Below, piece by piece: positions 1-11,849 of a DNA stretch of 64,000 nucleotides. The first letter of the stretch is position 1; every line of letters begins with the position of its first letter. The notes beneath the pieces were generated by a model, which made no database searches, was not told the origin of the DNA, and was given only the letters and a program-made list of their open reading frames with translations. The DNA is from Silene latifolia (lineage: Eukaryota > Streptophyta > Magnoliopsida > Caryophyllales > Caryophyllaceae), in assembly GCF_048544455.1 (NCBI RefSeq), contig NC_133537.1, positions 147,600,058 through 147,664,057 of the forward strand, in the 5' to 3' direction. The translations under genes and the position numbers were made by a program.

Positions 1-1115
1 TCAAATTAGAAGCCCTCCAATTAGTAGCACCCAAAACTATCCCTTAATCCCACAAACTAACATGTACTAGATGTTTGTAATGTAGTTTACCTTAAAATCG
101 ATTACTAATACTCATATATTACATTTATAATTTTAGTAATCTTTCATGAACAATTTGAATTGAAATCTCATCTTTTTTATGAAGATTAAAGAGAGAGAAG
201 AGAGAAAATACATGAACCTATTTCATGTCATATTAGAATTGAATGATAATAAAATTAAGAGAATAAAATTCTCTATGCATGCTCACAAAACCGGTTGGAG
301 GAGTGTGTAAGACCAATGCATGGTCTTTCCTTTTTACTTTTGTTCTTATTAAGTAAAGTAGGTGTAACACTATCCTACATTGTAGGTAATCATAGTGTTT
401 TATTTATCCATTAAACAAAACACCCACTCACCCATGCTACCTTCAATATTTCGGTTTCTATAGTGTAATATGGAGTCCATTTTATTTTTGTCAATTGTAC
501 AATTGTATGTCATGTGACATGTGACATGTCTTATGTCATGTTTTAATTTAAAATGCATATTTAACAAATTAAATATCATTTACAAATTAAATAAATCATA
601 TTTAACAAATTGACTAGTAATATAAAATTACTTTCTCATAAAATGGTCATTTAATTACTAGTTAGTATAATTCACAACATCTTGTAATTATAACTAACTT
701 ATCATTCTCATCTCGCGTGTTTCGCAAACACCGATTACTTTTAGTAATATAACTTCTTAAATTACTAAATAAAATCTCATCTAATCACATTATAATAAGA
801 TGTCATTTTCTCTCTTATGATAATAATTTGTTCAATTTTAAGGAATTAATTAATCTGTATCGGCATACAATTAATTAACCTTTTCAATTAAGGGAATCGT
901 CCTTTAGGTGTGACCTCAAGGGATCAACTGATCACCACCGTCGCACGACAGTAATGTCAAACTCTAGCCAGCCAATCATTACCGATATGTGTGGACCAGT
1001 TGACTATATATGTAATGTATCATCCCTTTCGTATTCTTGGTATGAGATTTAAATATGTGATTAATATGATCAACAATTATGATCACATTATTGTCGGAGG
1101 ACACTTACTCCAACA
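1..1115 (-). mobile_element. Ty1/copia LTR, cut by window edge
   Basis: Read on the minus strand this begins TGTTGGAGTAAG at 1115 and resembles the LTRs at 6458-7732 (plus), 45878-47162 and 54902-56192 (minus). The shared block at about 902-1008, containing GATCAACTGATCACCACCG, is found in all four copies. Those LTRs are about 1.28 kb, so roughly 170 bp lie outside the window. It sits inside the coding part of an Athila-type element. The candidate 5-bp target duplication is ACAAT (1116-1120), but its partner is off the window. Whether it is a solo LTR or one end of a full element cannot be told. Confidence 0.8.
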
Positions 1116-1474
1116 ACAATGATAGAGTGGATGCTTACAAGGCCCAATATCCGCCCCTCCTACATCTAGTTAGGCAAGGACTTCTTGATCCGTCTTGTCC
1201 TTTGCCTACTTGGGCGGATAGGGAAGTATTCTTTCCTAGCATTCCTAGTAGTGGTAGACCGGGTGGAGAGGAGATGGTTGTTGAAGAGGGTGGTGACCAA
1301 GAAGGAGGAGAAGAAGAAGAGGTTCAAGAAGAAGAAGTTCAAGAAGAGGAAGAGGAAAGTAAGGAAGAACAAGCAAGTGAAAGTGAGAGTGGACATGATT
1401 CCACATCTATGGAGGTTGATGATGCCTCAAGAGAAGATGATGATGATTATGATGATACAATGGGTGGGGATTAG
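1116..1474 (+). pseudogene. Athila env-like ORF, C-terminal fragment
   Basis: The frame reads DRVDAYKAQYPPLL near its start and PLPTWADREVFFP shortly after. It aligns with DRVDNYYVVYP and LPSWAQIEILFP in the better-preserved copy at 41716-43269 (minus). It ends in a strongly acidic Glu/Asp/Ser tail closed by a TAG stop, like the tail of the other copy. Everything upstream has been replaced by the copia LTR, so the fragment has no start of its own; the ATG at 1079 belongs to the LTR. The role of this ORF family in Athila elements (third ORF, env-like position) is not established. Confidence 0.7.
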
Positions 1475-3454
1475 CAAACTTTCGAGGCTCCTACATTCTT
1501 ACACCTCCCTTATGGTTTGTCTACTTTTCTTGTCTTTATTTTTCTTGATCATTTTGTGGAGTCCTAGGAACATTGGAGGACTAACACCTTGGCTTCATTA
1601 AGGTGTTCTTTATCATTGTTCCCGACTTGTAAAATCCAAAATGACAATCTTTAGTTTCATGCATTGCATTCCATGTGCATAAACTCCCCCGAAGTTCATG
1701 ACATTAGAAATAATGTCTATTTTGGTTTGGAGAAGTCCATTTATATGCATTGGGAGCTAATTTAAATTATGCTCTCCGCCATAACAAAAACACATGCATT
1801 ATGTAGTGTAGCTTAGTATAGTTTGCATTTAGTTTAGAAATCATGCATATTCATTGCATAATTTCCTATCGTATTGGCCCTTGATGACAATGCCCATACT
1901 AGTGTAGGGATGGGAAATTATAACTTGACTTTTATTCAAAATCCAAAAAAATCAAAAATTGAAAAAAAAACCCGAAAAAATTGAAAAATTAAAAATCCAC
2001 AAACAAGTTCATTTCCTTTGTAGTATAGACTTGTATATATTGTTTTGTATATATTGTGTTTGTTCATCCTTGTTCACATTGATTGACTACGCCACATCCG
2101 AGACATGAGGATATTGAAGACCGCATGGTATGATCTTTCCAATCTCCTTTTTCCTCTTTATGTTAATGACTATGTGGCTTTATTTTGATTGATGCGGTAT
2201 AAACAATGTGAATTTAGGACTTGCATTTAGATTATTTGGCATATTAGTTGGTAGAAGAATATGCATTAGGATGTATAAATGTTAGTTGCATCATGGCATG
2301 TAGTTTCATTTAGGAAAAATTTTGTGAAACCGTCTATTTGGTAAGCTTGACAAGTGTATATAGGCCCTAGTAGATGCTTTTTTTCTTAAGACTTTACTTG
2401 TTAGAATACTTGTAAAACACCCTAGGATGTGTCATGCTAGTATCCTTTGACCCATGGATTAAGGCCTAGTGAAGAGTTCCTTGTGGAGTGATAACTCCTT
2501 GGTTACCGTTTATTCCAAGGTGACCCTTGAAACCATGCATCTATCATCCATGTTCTATCACATTTTGTCATTAAAGGGAATGGGCACGAAAATTGTTCAA
2601 AATTTGAGTTCAAGAAATGAAATGAAAAGTCAAAAAGTTTGAAAATTGCATCAAAACAAAAGAGGAGTAACAAAAATGAAAACTCCTATGCTTCAAATAT
2701 AAGGCACCCTCGTTACTAATTGGGGTGACTTTGAAAATATTCAAAAGAAAATGCAAAAGTTGAAAAGTTGTCAAGTATTGAAAAGCCAAACATCAAAAGA
2801 AATGGCAAAAAGACAGTGTTCTCAAATGTTATTTGCCACAAGAAATTGGGGGGGGAACAACAACAAAAGCAAACTCCCACATGAAACTCAAATACTATTG
2901 ATCCCTTTATCCATCGTATCTATTTTTGTGCATGGTAGAGAGGGGACGACCCTTCTTCTTGTCTAGGCAAGAAAGGGAATTCCGCGATCCTCCAGTGTTT
3001 CTAACACCATAGGGAGTCTATTCTTGTCAAAAGCATTTAACGATTGAGGACAAAGGTACCCTAGCTTGACACAACTTGGAGGTGATTTATTGGTATCCTT
3101 CTAGGCTTAGTAGTTTGAAGAAACCATATCTATGAAGGAGTATGTACCCTTGAATTTCTTCCCCTTTAGATAATTTCTGCCACTTAGATGAGGAAAGTGG
3201 CTATTCTTTTTGTAGATGCATCCATTACTTGATTTTGTGTGCTTTAATGGTTGGATGTGTCGCCATTTTGGCAAGACCCACCTTGCCTTGCAAGAAGGCA
3301 TCCTACCTTATGGTTGTCTTGTTGTGAGTTGAAGGGGCGGAGTGAGACCCGCTAATTGTCTCATATCGGCTATATTAGTAGGATAGTTTAAATAAGGGTC
3401 CTAGTTTTGTCATCTCTTTACTCGGGACGATCAAAGGTTCGGTTTGGGGATATT
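1475..3454 (+). other. Athila 3' untranslated region
   Basis: No credible gene is present. The sequence matches, inverted, the region left of the minus-strand Athila copy: the AACGGTAGCCAAGGAG-type stretch near 40.6 kb corresponds to about 2.50-2.52 kb, and the segment around the preserved word AGATGAGGAAAGTGG near 3185 corresponds to about 39.9 kb. A purine-rich stretch, a weak candidate polypurine tract, precedes the LTR start at 3455. Short ORFs at 2751-2966 and 3107-3301 look accidental. Confidence 0.65.
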
Positions 3455-5297
3455 TGATTTGATCAATATTTGAGCATATTTAGTCCCCGAATTAGCCTCG
3501 TTCCTATGCTTTTTAGTGCATATTTAGGTCATTTACTATCTTTATTCCTTTATTTTGCATATTCTTTGAGGTTTTGTTTCCTTGGTAGGAGAGGAGTGCA
3601 AACCTTGCATTTTCATGGCAAAATAGAGCTAAATTAATCGAATCTAATGACCAAGCATCAAAGACAAGACAAGACTAGAAGGCCTTTGTACATAATGTAG
3701 TAGATGGGCAATGATGAAGAAGATCCTTGCATCCCCGACAAAATCCCGGAGGATTGTTGGAAGAAGAAAAGAAGAAATGGAAGCTGAGCTAAGATCCGCT
3801 CGTCTCAACCATCGGGATGCCCGTCCAGCAACACCCCAGGACGCTCGTCCTTACCGCCAGGCCGCTCGTCCAGAAGCTCCCCAATCCGCCCGTCCCGACC
3901 CTTGGACGCTCGGATTGTCTTCCAAAGAAAAACATCCTCTTCTTTCTTCATTCGAGATGCGCATATTTTTGGAAGATTAGCTAAAAGGAGACCCGCATCT
4001 TTTCTTGAGAGGAGCGATTCCTCAAGGACTTAATCGTCATTTAAGCCCTTAGTACCCTAATTTGCGCACCTAATCCCCACTATAAATACCCCATTAGTCT
4101 AATTAGATTATCATGTTCTTCTTATCAATCTTTAAAGTAGTTTATATTATTCTAATCTCTCTTTAATCTGGTAATCAACTTCTAATCAAGTATTAATACA
4201 AATCTCATTTCCTTATTTTCTCTATTGTTCATCTTTTATTTTGGGTAATTGAAGATTAGTTGGGTTTATTGGGAGATTGACAACCTTCCATCAATCATCA
4301 GGTACTTCTATTATTCTTTGCATTATTATTTTGGAATCATCATTAGGTATAATTCTCTTAATCCCTTTTTAATTATTGTTAATCATCTTCATTTATTCAT
4401 CATGTTTTGCTTTGTTAATATGATTGACAACCTTGTTAACATGTTAAACTTGATAATGAGTGAGTAGTTTCCTTAAGTAGGGTTAATGGGGAATTAGGGG
4501 AAACCAACATGGGGGATGATTCATGCTTAATTTAATATATTTATATAATTTATTTGCTTGCTTCTTGTGATCTCAACTTATGCACATGTTATATTTGATG
4601 AAATGCGAGCCTATGAATCCTTGTATTTTTTACCCATCACTTACCTTTTCAATGAGACTTGTAAGACATAAACCAACTCGAGTCTCATTAGACCATGCAT
4701 AATGCATATAGTGTAGTAGGGAGGATTAAGTCGACTTGTAGGTGTTGTACAATCTAATCGATTCGGCTCCGGGACCCAAACCTTCTTAGGATTGTAAGAG
4801 ATAAACCAACTCGATCCTATCACAACAATAATTGCTTGTTTATAATTTGAGAATATGTTTGTATGATCAATTCCCATGAATCCCCGATGAACCCATGACA
4901 CCCTAGTGCTTTTAATTAATTGTTTACATCTCAAGTTAGTCATTTTGCTTGTTTATTTTTATTGTTATCTAGTTTAGTGATCTTCTTATCTCAACCCAAA
5001 TTGTGACACCCCTAGACACCACTACTTGCAATCGAAAATCCTACATCAATACCCGTCCTTTGGGATCCGACCTTTACTTACCTCTTTACTAGTAGTAAAG
5101 TTGTTTGTGAAGTTATAAATATGGTTTTGGTCTAGGTGCTCCTAACGACAAGTAACCGAAATCTAAGCTAAGAAAGCGACCCGACCAATAATACCCGTCC
5201 CTTGGGATCCGACCTTTACTTACCGCTCTACTAAGAGTAGTTTGTTGAGAATATAAATATTTTTTGATTAGGAGTATAGACAAAATATTGACCGAAT
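3455..5297 (+). repeat. Athila-type 3' LTR
   Basis: It starts TGATTTGATCAATATTTGAGC, matching the start of the solo LTR that ends at 27403 on the minus strand. The U3 part holds a cluster of GCTCGTCC/GCCCGTCC words at about 3795-3905, followed by a TATA box, CTATAAATACCCC, at 4080-4092. The 3' end is internally duplicated: the word GGGATCCGACCTTTACTTACC occurs near 5068 and again near 5207. The right boundary is approximate. The open frame at 3711-3980 is produced by the GC-rich words and is not a gene. Confidence 0.7.
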
Positions 5298-6457
5298 TAG
5301 TAATATGCAATTGTTTGACATATATGTGTTATAAGAGTAATATCTTGTGGGCATGGATGATAGGAGCATGTGATGCGTAACTGTTTATATAGTCATATAT
5401 GCATAAGTGTGTGGATAGATGGTAAGATGTGTTGTAAGTATACATGAGATTATATGGTGACATATAAGTGATAATAGATTTACAGATTGGTAATGTCTAA
5501 TAAAAGGGTATGAATATACTATGTGGTAGAATCTGATATGCATAAGTATGGAATAGAATATCGTTATTGATCTGTACAGTTATGTGAATTAAGGTACGAA
5601 GTGATCAAACTGAATCGTATGTTGTGTGAGATGTTGTAAAATAGAAATTATAATGTCTTGGTTACGGTGAATGTGTTATATGTAAGTAGTGTTAATCGAT
5701 AGTGATGGTATAGACATAACTAGTGACGAATTCTTAGTAAGCCTTAGACTCCGAACGAATTGTTATTTTGCAGGAACGACTAATTGGACTCGTAATCTTT
5801 TGTCGCTAGTTTTGACTTACTCGACCGAGTACGAGGGACAACTCGACCCAGTAAGCCTTACCCGACTGAGTAGGAGAGTCACTCGATCAAGTTTGATAGA
5901 AAACAGAATCCATGCTAAATCTGCCAGCGTCAAAACTCGACCGAGCAACCTCAACTCGATCGAGTACCCCTGTTACAGTAACACGGGCTCTTAAAATTTT
6001 TCGGGGCTTATAAACCCCAATTCCTTCATTCTTTCTTATTATTTCCCACTTTCAAAACCTAAATTCTCTCTTCAATTTTCATCCTTACAAAGCCCTGGTG
6101 ATTTTGTTTTTTGATTCATTTCGCATCTCCTTAAGTTCATCAACTTAAACCATTTGAAAATTATTCAAGGTAAACATCTACTCTTTTATTTGATTTTAAT
6201 TAATTTGTAGTATGTAATGGTGTTGGATTTTATGAGATTTTGGTTTATATCCAATGTTTTTGCATTATAATTGTTGTATTTTGATAGAAATCACCTTGAA
6301 TCGTTGTTATTCGTGTTAGGAATTGCAAAATTAAATCAAGTTAGCAACTATGTCCAACCCGGATTTTTCTAGGGTTTGCCCCAAATTTCGATTTTTGTTC
6401 ATCAAATTCATCTTAAAGTGTTAAAAAGGGTAAGGGATGTTTGTAGTATCATATTTG
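5298..6457 (+). other. LTR/leader-like sequence of a second gypsy element
   Basis: No gene is seen. From about 5820 to 5965 there is a cluster of ACTCGACCGAGTA/ACTCGATCGAGTA palindromic words, followed by CTTATAAACCCC (about 6007-6018), which looks like a U3 enhancer-plus-TATA arrangement. Next comes a pyrimidine-rich, leader-like stretch with CTAGGGTTTGCCCC near 6370. The same layout occurs at 11966-12085. The sequence resumes at 7738 after the solo copia LTR and leads into the reading frame at 8076. The portion at 5298-5690 is unassigned AT-rich sequence. Confidence 0.45.
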
Positions 6458-7732
6458 TGTTGGAGTATGTGTCCTCGATAATAATGCGATCACATGTTTA
6501 AATCTCATATTCAGAATACATAAGGGAAAGAAATTTTATTGTCAACTGATCCACACTAATCGGTAATGATTGGCTGACTAGAGTTTGACATTACTGTCAT
6601 ATGACGGTGGTGATCAGTTGATCCCTTAAGGTCATACCTTTAGGGAAACATTCTTAATTGATTAATTAATTAATTGTATGACGATACGAGTTAAATAATT
6701 CCTTAAAATTGAACAAATGATTTTGTGAGTGAAATTACTGATCTTATTTTAATTCGATTATATAAGGTTCATATTAAGTAATTAAATTGTTTTATTATTT
6801 AAGTTTATTTATTGTTTATAAAACAATTAATATAAGAATGAATGGTTTATTATAAATACAAGCAGTTGTGATTTATAATTCTATGACCCATTTTAAGTAC
6901 TTGTAATTGTGAATTACTAGTTAAGTTTGTATGTGATTTATTTTGTTTATGTATAATGATTTTTAATTAGCTAAAAATGCATTATTAAACAACATGTCTA
7001 GTAACATGGCGAATATGTCACACTATACAAATTAATTAACATTTGACAAACATAAAATGGACCCATAATAATTGGTTGAGCCGTGTAAGTGGGAGGATAA
7101 GAAGAAATTGTGCATTGTTATTTTATTTAAGTGGAAGGCATAATCATAACCTACTAATGATAGATTTGCATGCCTAAACTCTTGATAAGAGAAACTTGCA
7201 AAAGTATTGGGCATCCTACCCCATACCACCCGGCCACACCTATGCAAAAGAGGAGAAGTTTTTCTCTCTTTAATTCATTATTCATTATTATATAATTATA
7301 TTGATAATTTTTCACCCTCTCTCTAGTTTTTGGTTGTGAACACACTACAAGAACTCACATCATCTCTAATATTATTCTCTCATACTAGAAGTAGTATACT
7401 AATAATATTAGTAATAATTTAAGGACATAAATACTAATTTCTAGTAACAAAATTAATATTTGTATTAAGAGTGTTTCCTTGGTACAAATCCTTAAGGAGT
7501 AGATCCCATCACTGGATCTAGGGTTTTGTTGGGCATTTGGATTTTTCTTAAGAAGACTAACTTGGTAGGAGACCAATTTAGTATATACCATTCGGCCCTC
7601 ATTGTAAGAATAATCGTTTTTCTTCTTACTTTGTATTTTTGTTATGCATGCATAAGTTCTTTTTAGTTTATGACTTAGCTAATAAAGACATAGTTATTAG
7701 AAGTGTCTAATAAGAGATTAATGAATCCTACA
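6458..7732 (+). mobile_element. Solo Ty1/copia LTR
   Basis: It runs from TGTTGGAGTATG to AATCCTACA with no internal domain on either side. The flanking 5-mers are ATTTG (6453-6457) and ATTTA (7733-7737), a target duplication with one mismatch. It is related to the LTRs at 1-1115, 45878 and 54902 but clearly diverged. The block at about 6543-6650 stays roughly 90% identical to the others while the rest carries indels. It interrupts the leader of the env-like element. Confidence 0.8.
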
Positions 7733-8075
7733 ATTTAGTGCTTGATTTTGATTCTTCTCATCAAAAATTTTGTCTTCAAACTCCGTCTTAAAAGTGCACA
7801 TATCTGAATTTTGCCCAAAACTTCTCTACCATGACCGACTTATTAAGCTTGTTTTGGTAGACATTCAATCCTGTTGCTTCCATAGCTTGTTTAAACTTCA
7901 TATTTTGAAACTTTTAAACCATCTTTTAAGGATTGTGAAAGATAAGAGGAATTGGTAAAATTGTGTTTTGCCTCAAAACTTTACAAGGAATTCATCTTAA
8001 ATATCATCTTCATCGTATATAAAGTATTTGAAAGTTCTATTTTAAGTTTGTAAAAAACCGATGTGTGGCTAAACT
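7733..8075 (+). other. Leader of env-like element, continued
   Basis: This is AT-rich sequence continuing the leader that was split at 6457. TTCATCAAATTCATCTTAAA before the solo LTR and TTCTCATCAAAAATTTTG after it are of similar composition. No gene is seen, and the short ORF at 7770-7958 has no recognisable feature. Confidence 0.4.
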
Positions 8076-9613
8076 ATGTTGAAAAAGAAGCCGAGAGCTG
8101 CTGCTGCAACCTGACAAAGCAAGAGGTCACGTGCCGCTGAGCCAGAGGTAGGGGAAGGAAGCCAGGGACGTACTGTTCCAGTAGTTCCTGGGTACCCTGC
8201 GTTAGGCTATGCTGATTTTAAACAAAGAGATGTTTTTGTAGAGTTGCTGAGTCGCACCATGAAACCCACTAGGCGCATAGACACAAATGTTTTAGAGGAG
8301 CTGAAAATAGAAGTAGATGTTCGACATATCTTTGAGACTCTGGGCTTGGAGGGGTTGTACCACCTGCGGAAACACTCTTATGCCTTTTTGACCTTAGAGT
8401 TCATGAGTGTCTTCACTTATGATGTGGCTAAGAAGATGGTAGGTTTCTGGTTGATGAACACTAGTTTTACCTGACCCTGGATCAGTTCGCCGATCACCTG
8501 AGGCTTTCGCGGGCCAAGAAGGGATATCTTAGAGATGTCCCTACTGAGTGTGGTGCCAGCGGCTACATGCCTTTGTTCACTGGTAGACCTGCCCCTACTT
8601 CGAGTAACATGTTGATTAATGACGTTCAGCATGTGACTTTGAAGATTTTCCTCCGAGCCCTGACCTGTTTGCTCTATGGTAGGAAATATGTGAGTAAGCT
8701 CAACTCACATGAGGTCATATTGTTGGTTGCTTACCTGGACCCCACCCGTCAGAAGCGCGTTTCTTATGGTGCCCCGGCCATCGTGTGTGCCAATTTGGCC
8801 TTAATGGCCAAGTCTACGACCCGTTACCTTACCTGCGGTGCTATTATCACCCGCCTAGCAGAGAGGTTCACTAGTTTTGAGGCCTCTTCGGCTCTCAAAC
8901 CCTTGGTTCCGGTTGTCCCGAATTTGGACAGGGCTTACTTCATCTCTCAGAAGTAGCTGAGAGTGTTGGATGATGGTGGGTTAGCTTGGAGGGTGAGAGG
9001 TAGGAGTTGGATGAGAGTGCCCGACCTGGACCATCGTCTAGTGACTGAGCCATTGGCTGAGAGTGACCTCTTCGAGCAGACCTATTTGATCATAGACGAC
9101 CTCCTAGAGGAGATGCCTGAGCCGGTCGGGGGAGACCACGCTAGGAAAGAGGACCAGGTGCCCAGGGTGGGGAGAGGCCCCAGGAGAGTGAGAGAGGTTG
9201 TTGGAGAGTCCCAGCATGTGTAGCCTGGACCGCCCCAGTACCAGTATCCCAGCTACCCATCTTCCTTCAGCCCTCAGATGCAGGTTAGCGAGCTTACGGA
9301 GAGAGTTTCCAACGCCTTAGTGCTTTAGAACCTCCATGAGATGGCGTATGTGCAGGGTATTGGGACCGATTTGGCCCATCCGGTTTGGTGGAGAGGCGTG
9401 GGGAATGATAGCGACGTCTTTCATTCCTACGGAGTTGAACCGGCTATATGGGGAGATCCCTCGAGCTACCCCTATGGGTGCCTTGCAGCATGGAGAGTAG
9501 GAGGAAACCCCGGCACAAGAGCGACCATCGGGGGAGGCACGTTAGGAGCCGACACATCAGGAGGAGGAGGAGATGAGGAGATGGAGGCGGATCGAGGTGG
9601 CAACCTCAAGTGA
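8076..9613 (+). pseudogene. Athila-type env-like ORF, decayed
   Basis: The frame opens with ATG at 8076 followed by a basic N-terminus. It contains LGLEGLYHLRKHSYAFLTLE and then FADHLRLS, which parallels LFELFGLSTLFHMHELTYRP and EFADVFGL in the copy at 41716-43269. That is the pattern of the ATHILA ORF-1 family (Pfam PF03078), from memory. It is broken by an in-frame TGA near 8112, a frame change near 8474, TAG at 8954-8956, TAG at 9221-9223 and another stop near 9328. The C-terminus is Gly/Asp/Glu-rich. It has higher GC than its surroundings, and its sequence is distant from the other two copies, so it represents a separate lineage. Confidence 0.65.
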
Positions 9614-9995
9614 CTTTTGTCTTGGCTGTGTTATGTTAGAAGGCTTATGTTTATTTTTTACATTTGTTTTGATCGTACTTGAATTTATCTCGATTTTTAT
9701 TTGGCCATAAGGCCGTATTTTGTTTGATTTTTTGAACTTGTTATGCAGGTATGTGACATCGGGGATGAAACCCTGGAGATTAGTATACTTTCTTAGCTTG
9801 ATATCACATCTGTGGGATCATTCTGACCTGCAGTTACTCGATCGAGTGCCCTGAACTTGATCGAGTACCTGCTTATGACCATTTAGAGAGCATTCTGATC
9901 TATAAATACTCGATCGAGTACGCTTAACTCGATCGAGTAGCCTGACCTGAACTTGATCGAGTAGCTTTAACTCGATCGAGTGCCCCTGTTTATCC
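9614..9995 (+). other. 3' flank of env-like ORF with TCGATCGA words
   Basis: No gene is present. From 9834 to 9985 there are about six copies of ACTCGATCGAGT or ACTTGATCGAGTA, the same palindromic word found at 5820-5965 and 11966-12048. This probably marks the start of an LTR (U3 side) belonging to the element whose env-like ORF ends at 9613. The hAT-like insertion at 9996 cuts it. Confidence 0.45.
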
Positions 9996-10799
9996 CAGGG
10001 GCGGCCCAAAGTATGAGCAGTTCCGTTGTCCGAACCGGAGCCCAAGTAAGTACGGGGCCTCATCTGGAAAGCAAAACCCTATAAGTATTAATGAACGTTG
10101 ATAATCATTGTCTTTAAGCATGTGGTGCAACGGTAGGAAGTAGGACTAATAGGGTGCCTATGTGCATTGAAGGTCAGGGGATCGACTACCAGCACTCTAT
10201 ATTTTTAATTTTTGATTGTTTTTCCACTACTTTTCCTTATCCTTATTTCGTGGGGAGTCTAAGGTCTTTCTTCTTTATAGTTTAAAAAATTGTATGGAGT
10301 ATTTGTACTTTAATACAAATCCATTATTTTAGTTTAGTAATGTAAATGGCTTCTTAACTTTGTCAAACTTATTTTCGAACAAATAATTTCCTTGACCATA
10401 TAAGTTTTCCTTACAAAAGGACGATTTTTACACAAATTTTGCTATGATAACGCACTTAAACTACGAAATTTTTCCTTGTAGCTTTATTTTTCCAATTTTC
10501 TCTAGTGTAAATAATAAGTTAAATGAAAAACTAGAAGAAATCTCTATCTACAAATTACAAGATAATAAACGTATGGTAACAAGGTAGGGAGTTATAATTC
10601 TAAGATTCTGGTCAACACTTTTACCAGTTTAATTACTTTTAGTAGCATTTGAGATCTTCAAAACGTCCGTCTCCTTTAATCATAATTATCCTCAAATATT
10701 ATGTTTGCATATGGTACTATTAAAAAGTATACGACAATTATCGGTAGGGCCTCCACCTAATATTTAGAACGGGGCCACCATATTCCATTGCCGCCCCTG
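9996..10799 (+). mobile_element. hAT-type non-autonomous transposon
   Basis: It is 804 bp and begins CAGGGGCGGCCCA; its right end reads as the inverted complement CAGGGGCGGCAATGG. It is flanked by a perfect 8-bp target duplication GTTTATCC (9988-9995 and 10800-10807). An 8-bp duplication with CAGGG-type ends is diagnostic of hAT elements. There is no transposase ORF, so it depends on an external hAT transposase. It carries a tRNA-like segment at about 10124-10200. Confidence 0.88.
10124..10200 (+). repeat. tRNA-like/SINE-like segment in hAT element
   Basis: The segment contains TGGTGCAACGG, resembling a pol III A box. About 50 bp later comes GGGGATCGACTACC, resembling a degenerate B box (consensus GGTTCGANNCC). 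It does not fold into a convincing cloverleaf by eye. It may be a decayed SINE head or a chance match. Confidence 0.3.
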
Positions 10800-10807
10800 G
10801 TTTATCC

Positions 10808-11849
10808 TTGTAATCCGTTTTCTTGTGATCATGGGAGTACTTAGTGGATTTATATATTATTTTCATGGCTTTTATTCACGATTCTTATGCTTTTCATTGC
10901 AATACATGTGATATCAAGACGGTATACATTAGTTTTCATCCTATGTGGTTACTAATTTGTTTAAGTATCATTCCAAATGGTCGTTAAGTTTATATAGTTG
11001 TTGATAATAATTTCAAGATAGTATGTCGAGTGATCATGTTTTCATAGTGTCACATAAACAATCACTTTAATTTTCACATATTTTGGCTTGGTATCGCTGC
11101 GCATAATTTAATATTTTGTATGTTAATTTATTCAATGTACCCACATACATATATGTTGTACAAGTAATGTCAAAGAAGGTTGGATTGTAATCGTTGGTTC
11201 ATAATATTTTGATTCATCTCGTAATGTCAACGTTGGATGATGATTTCATTTCTTGTAATATTTCTAACTCGTCTTGAAGGTGAACTTCGGGGGACAAAGT
11301 TCCTTTTAAGAGGGGAAAAGTAATGTTGCGAATGAAAAATGCCTAAAATGTCGTCTTTTAAGTACTTCGCTGGTAATCTAATTGTTATTTCTGCTGTATA
11401 ATTGTTGTTCAAGTAATTCAAATGTTTGCTAAGTAATGTAATTGTTGCGTGAATGATTTAAACGGACATTGAGTGATGTAGTTGGTAATTTATGCATTGA
11501 AGGTTTAATTAGTTAATTGTTTGTAAATAGTAAGTTGATTGTGATAATTTGTATGACGTTGTATGGTGTTATATTTCGTCCGGTAAAAGGGAAGTGTTAG
11601 TTGTGTTGGTGTATCTTTAACTGTTAGCATGCAAGTGATGGCTTGAAGTGGATTTGTGTTTGATGGCCATATGCATGAAGGTAAATGATGATGATTAGCC
11701 GGAATGGGAATGAGTGGTATGTTGGGTATGACTATAAAGGTCCTCGTCAGGTTAAGTTGTGTTATTTACCTTGGCTTAGTATACACCTTAGGTTGCGGGA
11801 GATGATGAGTTGAACTTCGGGGACGAAGTTACTTTTAAGGGGGGAAGAC
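10808..11849 (+). other. 3' internal tail of chromovirus-type element
   Basis: There is no intact gene. The last 30 bases, with TGAACTTCGGGGACGAAGTT followed by TTTTAAGGGGGGAAGA, are the typical end of the pol ORF plus polypurine tract of Tekay/Del-type chromoviruses directly before the LTR. A second, imperfect copy of the same signature occurs at about 11281-11320 (CTTCGGGGGACAAAGTTCC then AAGAGGGGAAAAG). The intervening 500 bp is AT-rich and unassigned. Confidence 0.55.

Larger units (their letters stand above)
1116..5297 (+). mobile_element. Athila-type (Ty3/gypsy) element, 3' part
   Basis: This is the 3' portion of an element: the C-terminal end of an env-like reading frame (1116-1474), a long 3' untranslated stretch (1475-3454) and a 3' LTR (3455 to about 5297). 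The untranslated part is homologous, in inverse orientation, to about 39.9-41.6 kb of the window. The copia LTR at 1-1115 interrupts it on the left, so gag and pol, if present, are outside the window. The right edge is approximate because the LTR end is partly duplicated. Confidence 0.7.

Noticed and set aside
1079..1474. ORF of 131 codons taken as a whole gene
   Set aside because: The first 12 codons lie in the copia LTR; only 1116-1474 belongs to the Athila reading frame.
3711..3980. 89-codon frame with repeated DARP/AARP phrases
   Set aside because: It lies in the U3 of an Athila LTR. The repeats come from GCTCGTCC words, and the frame is not kept in the copies at 26.9 kb and 43.5 kb.
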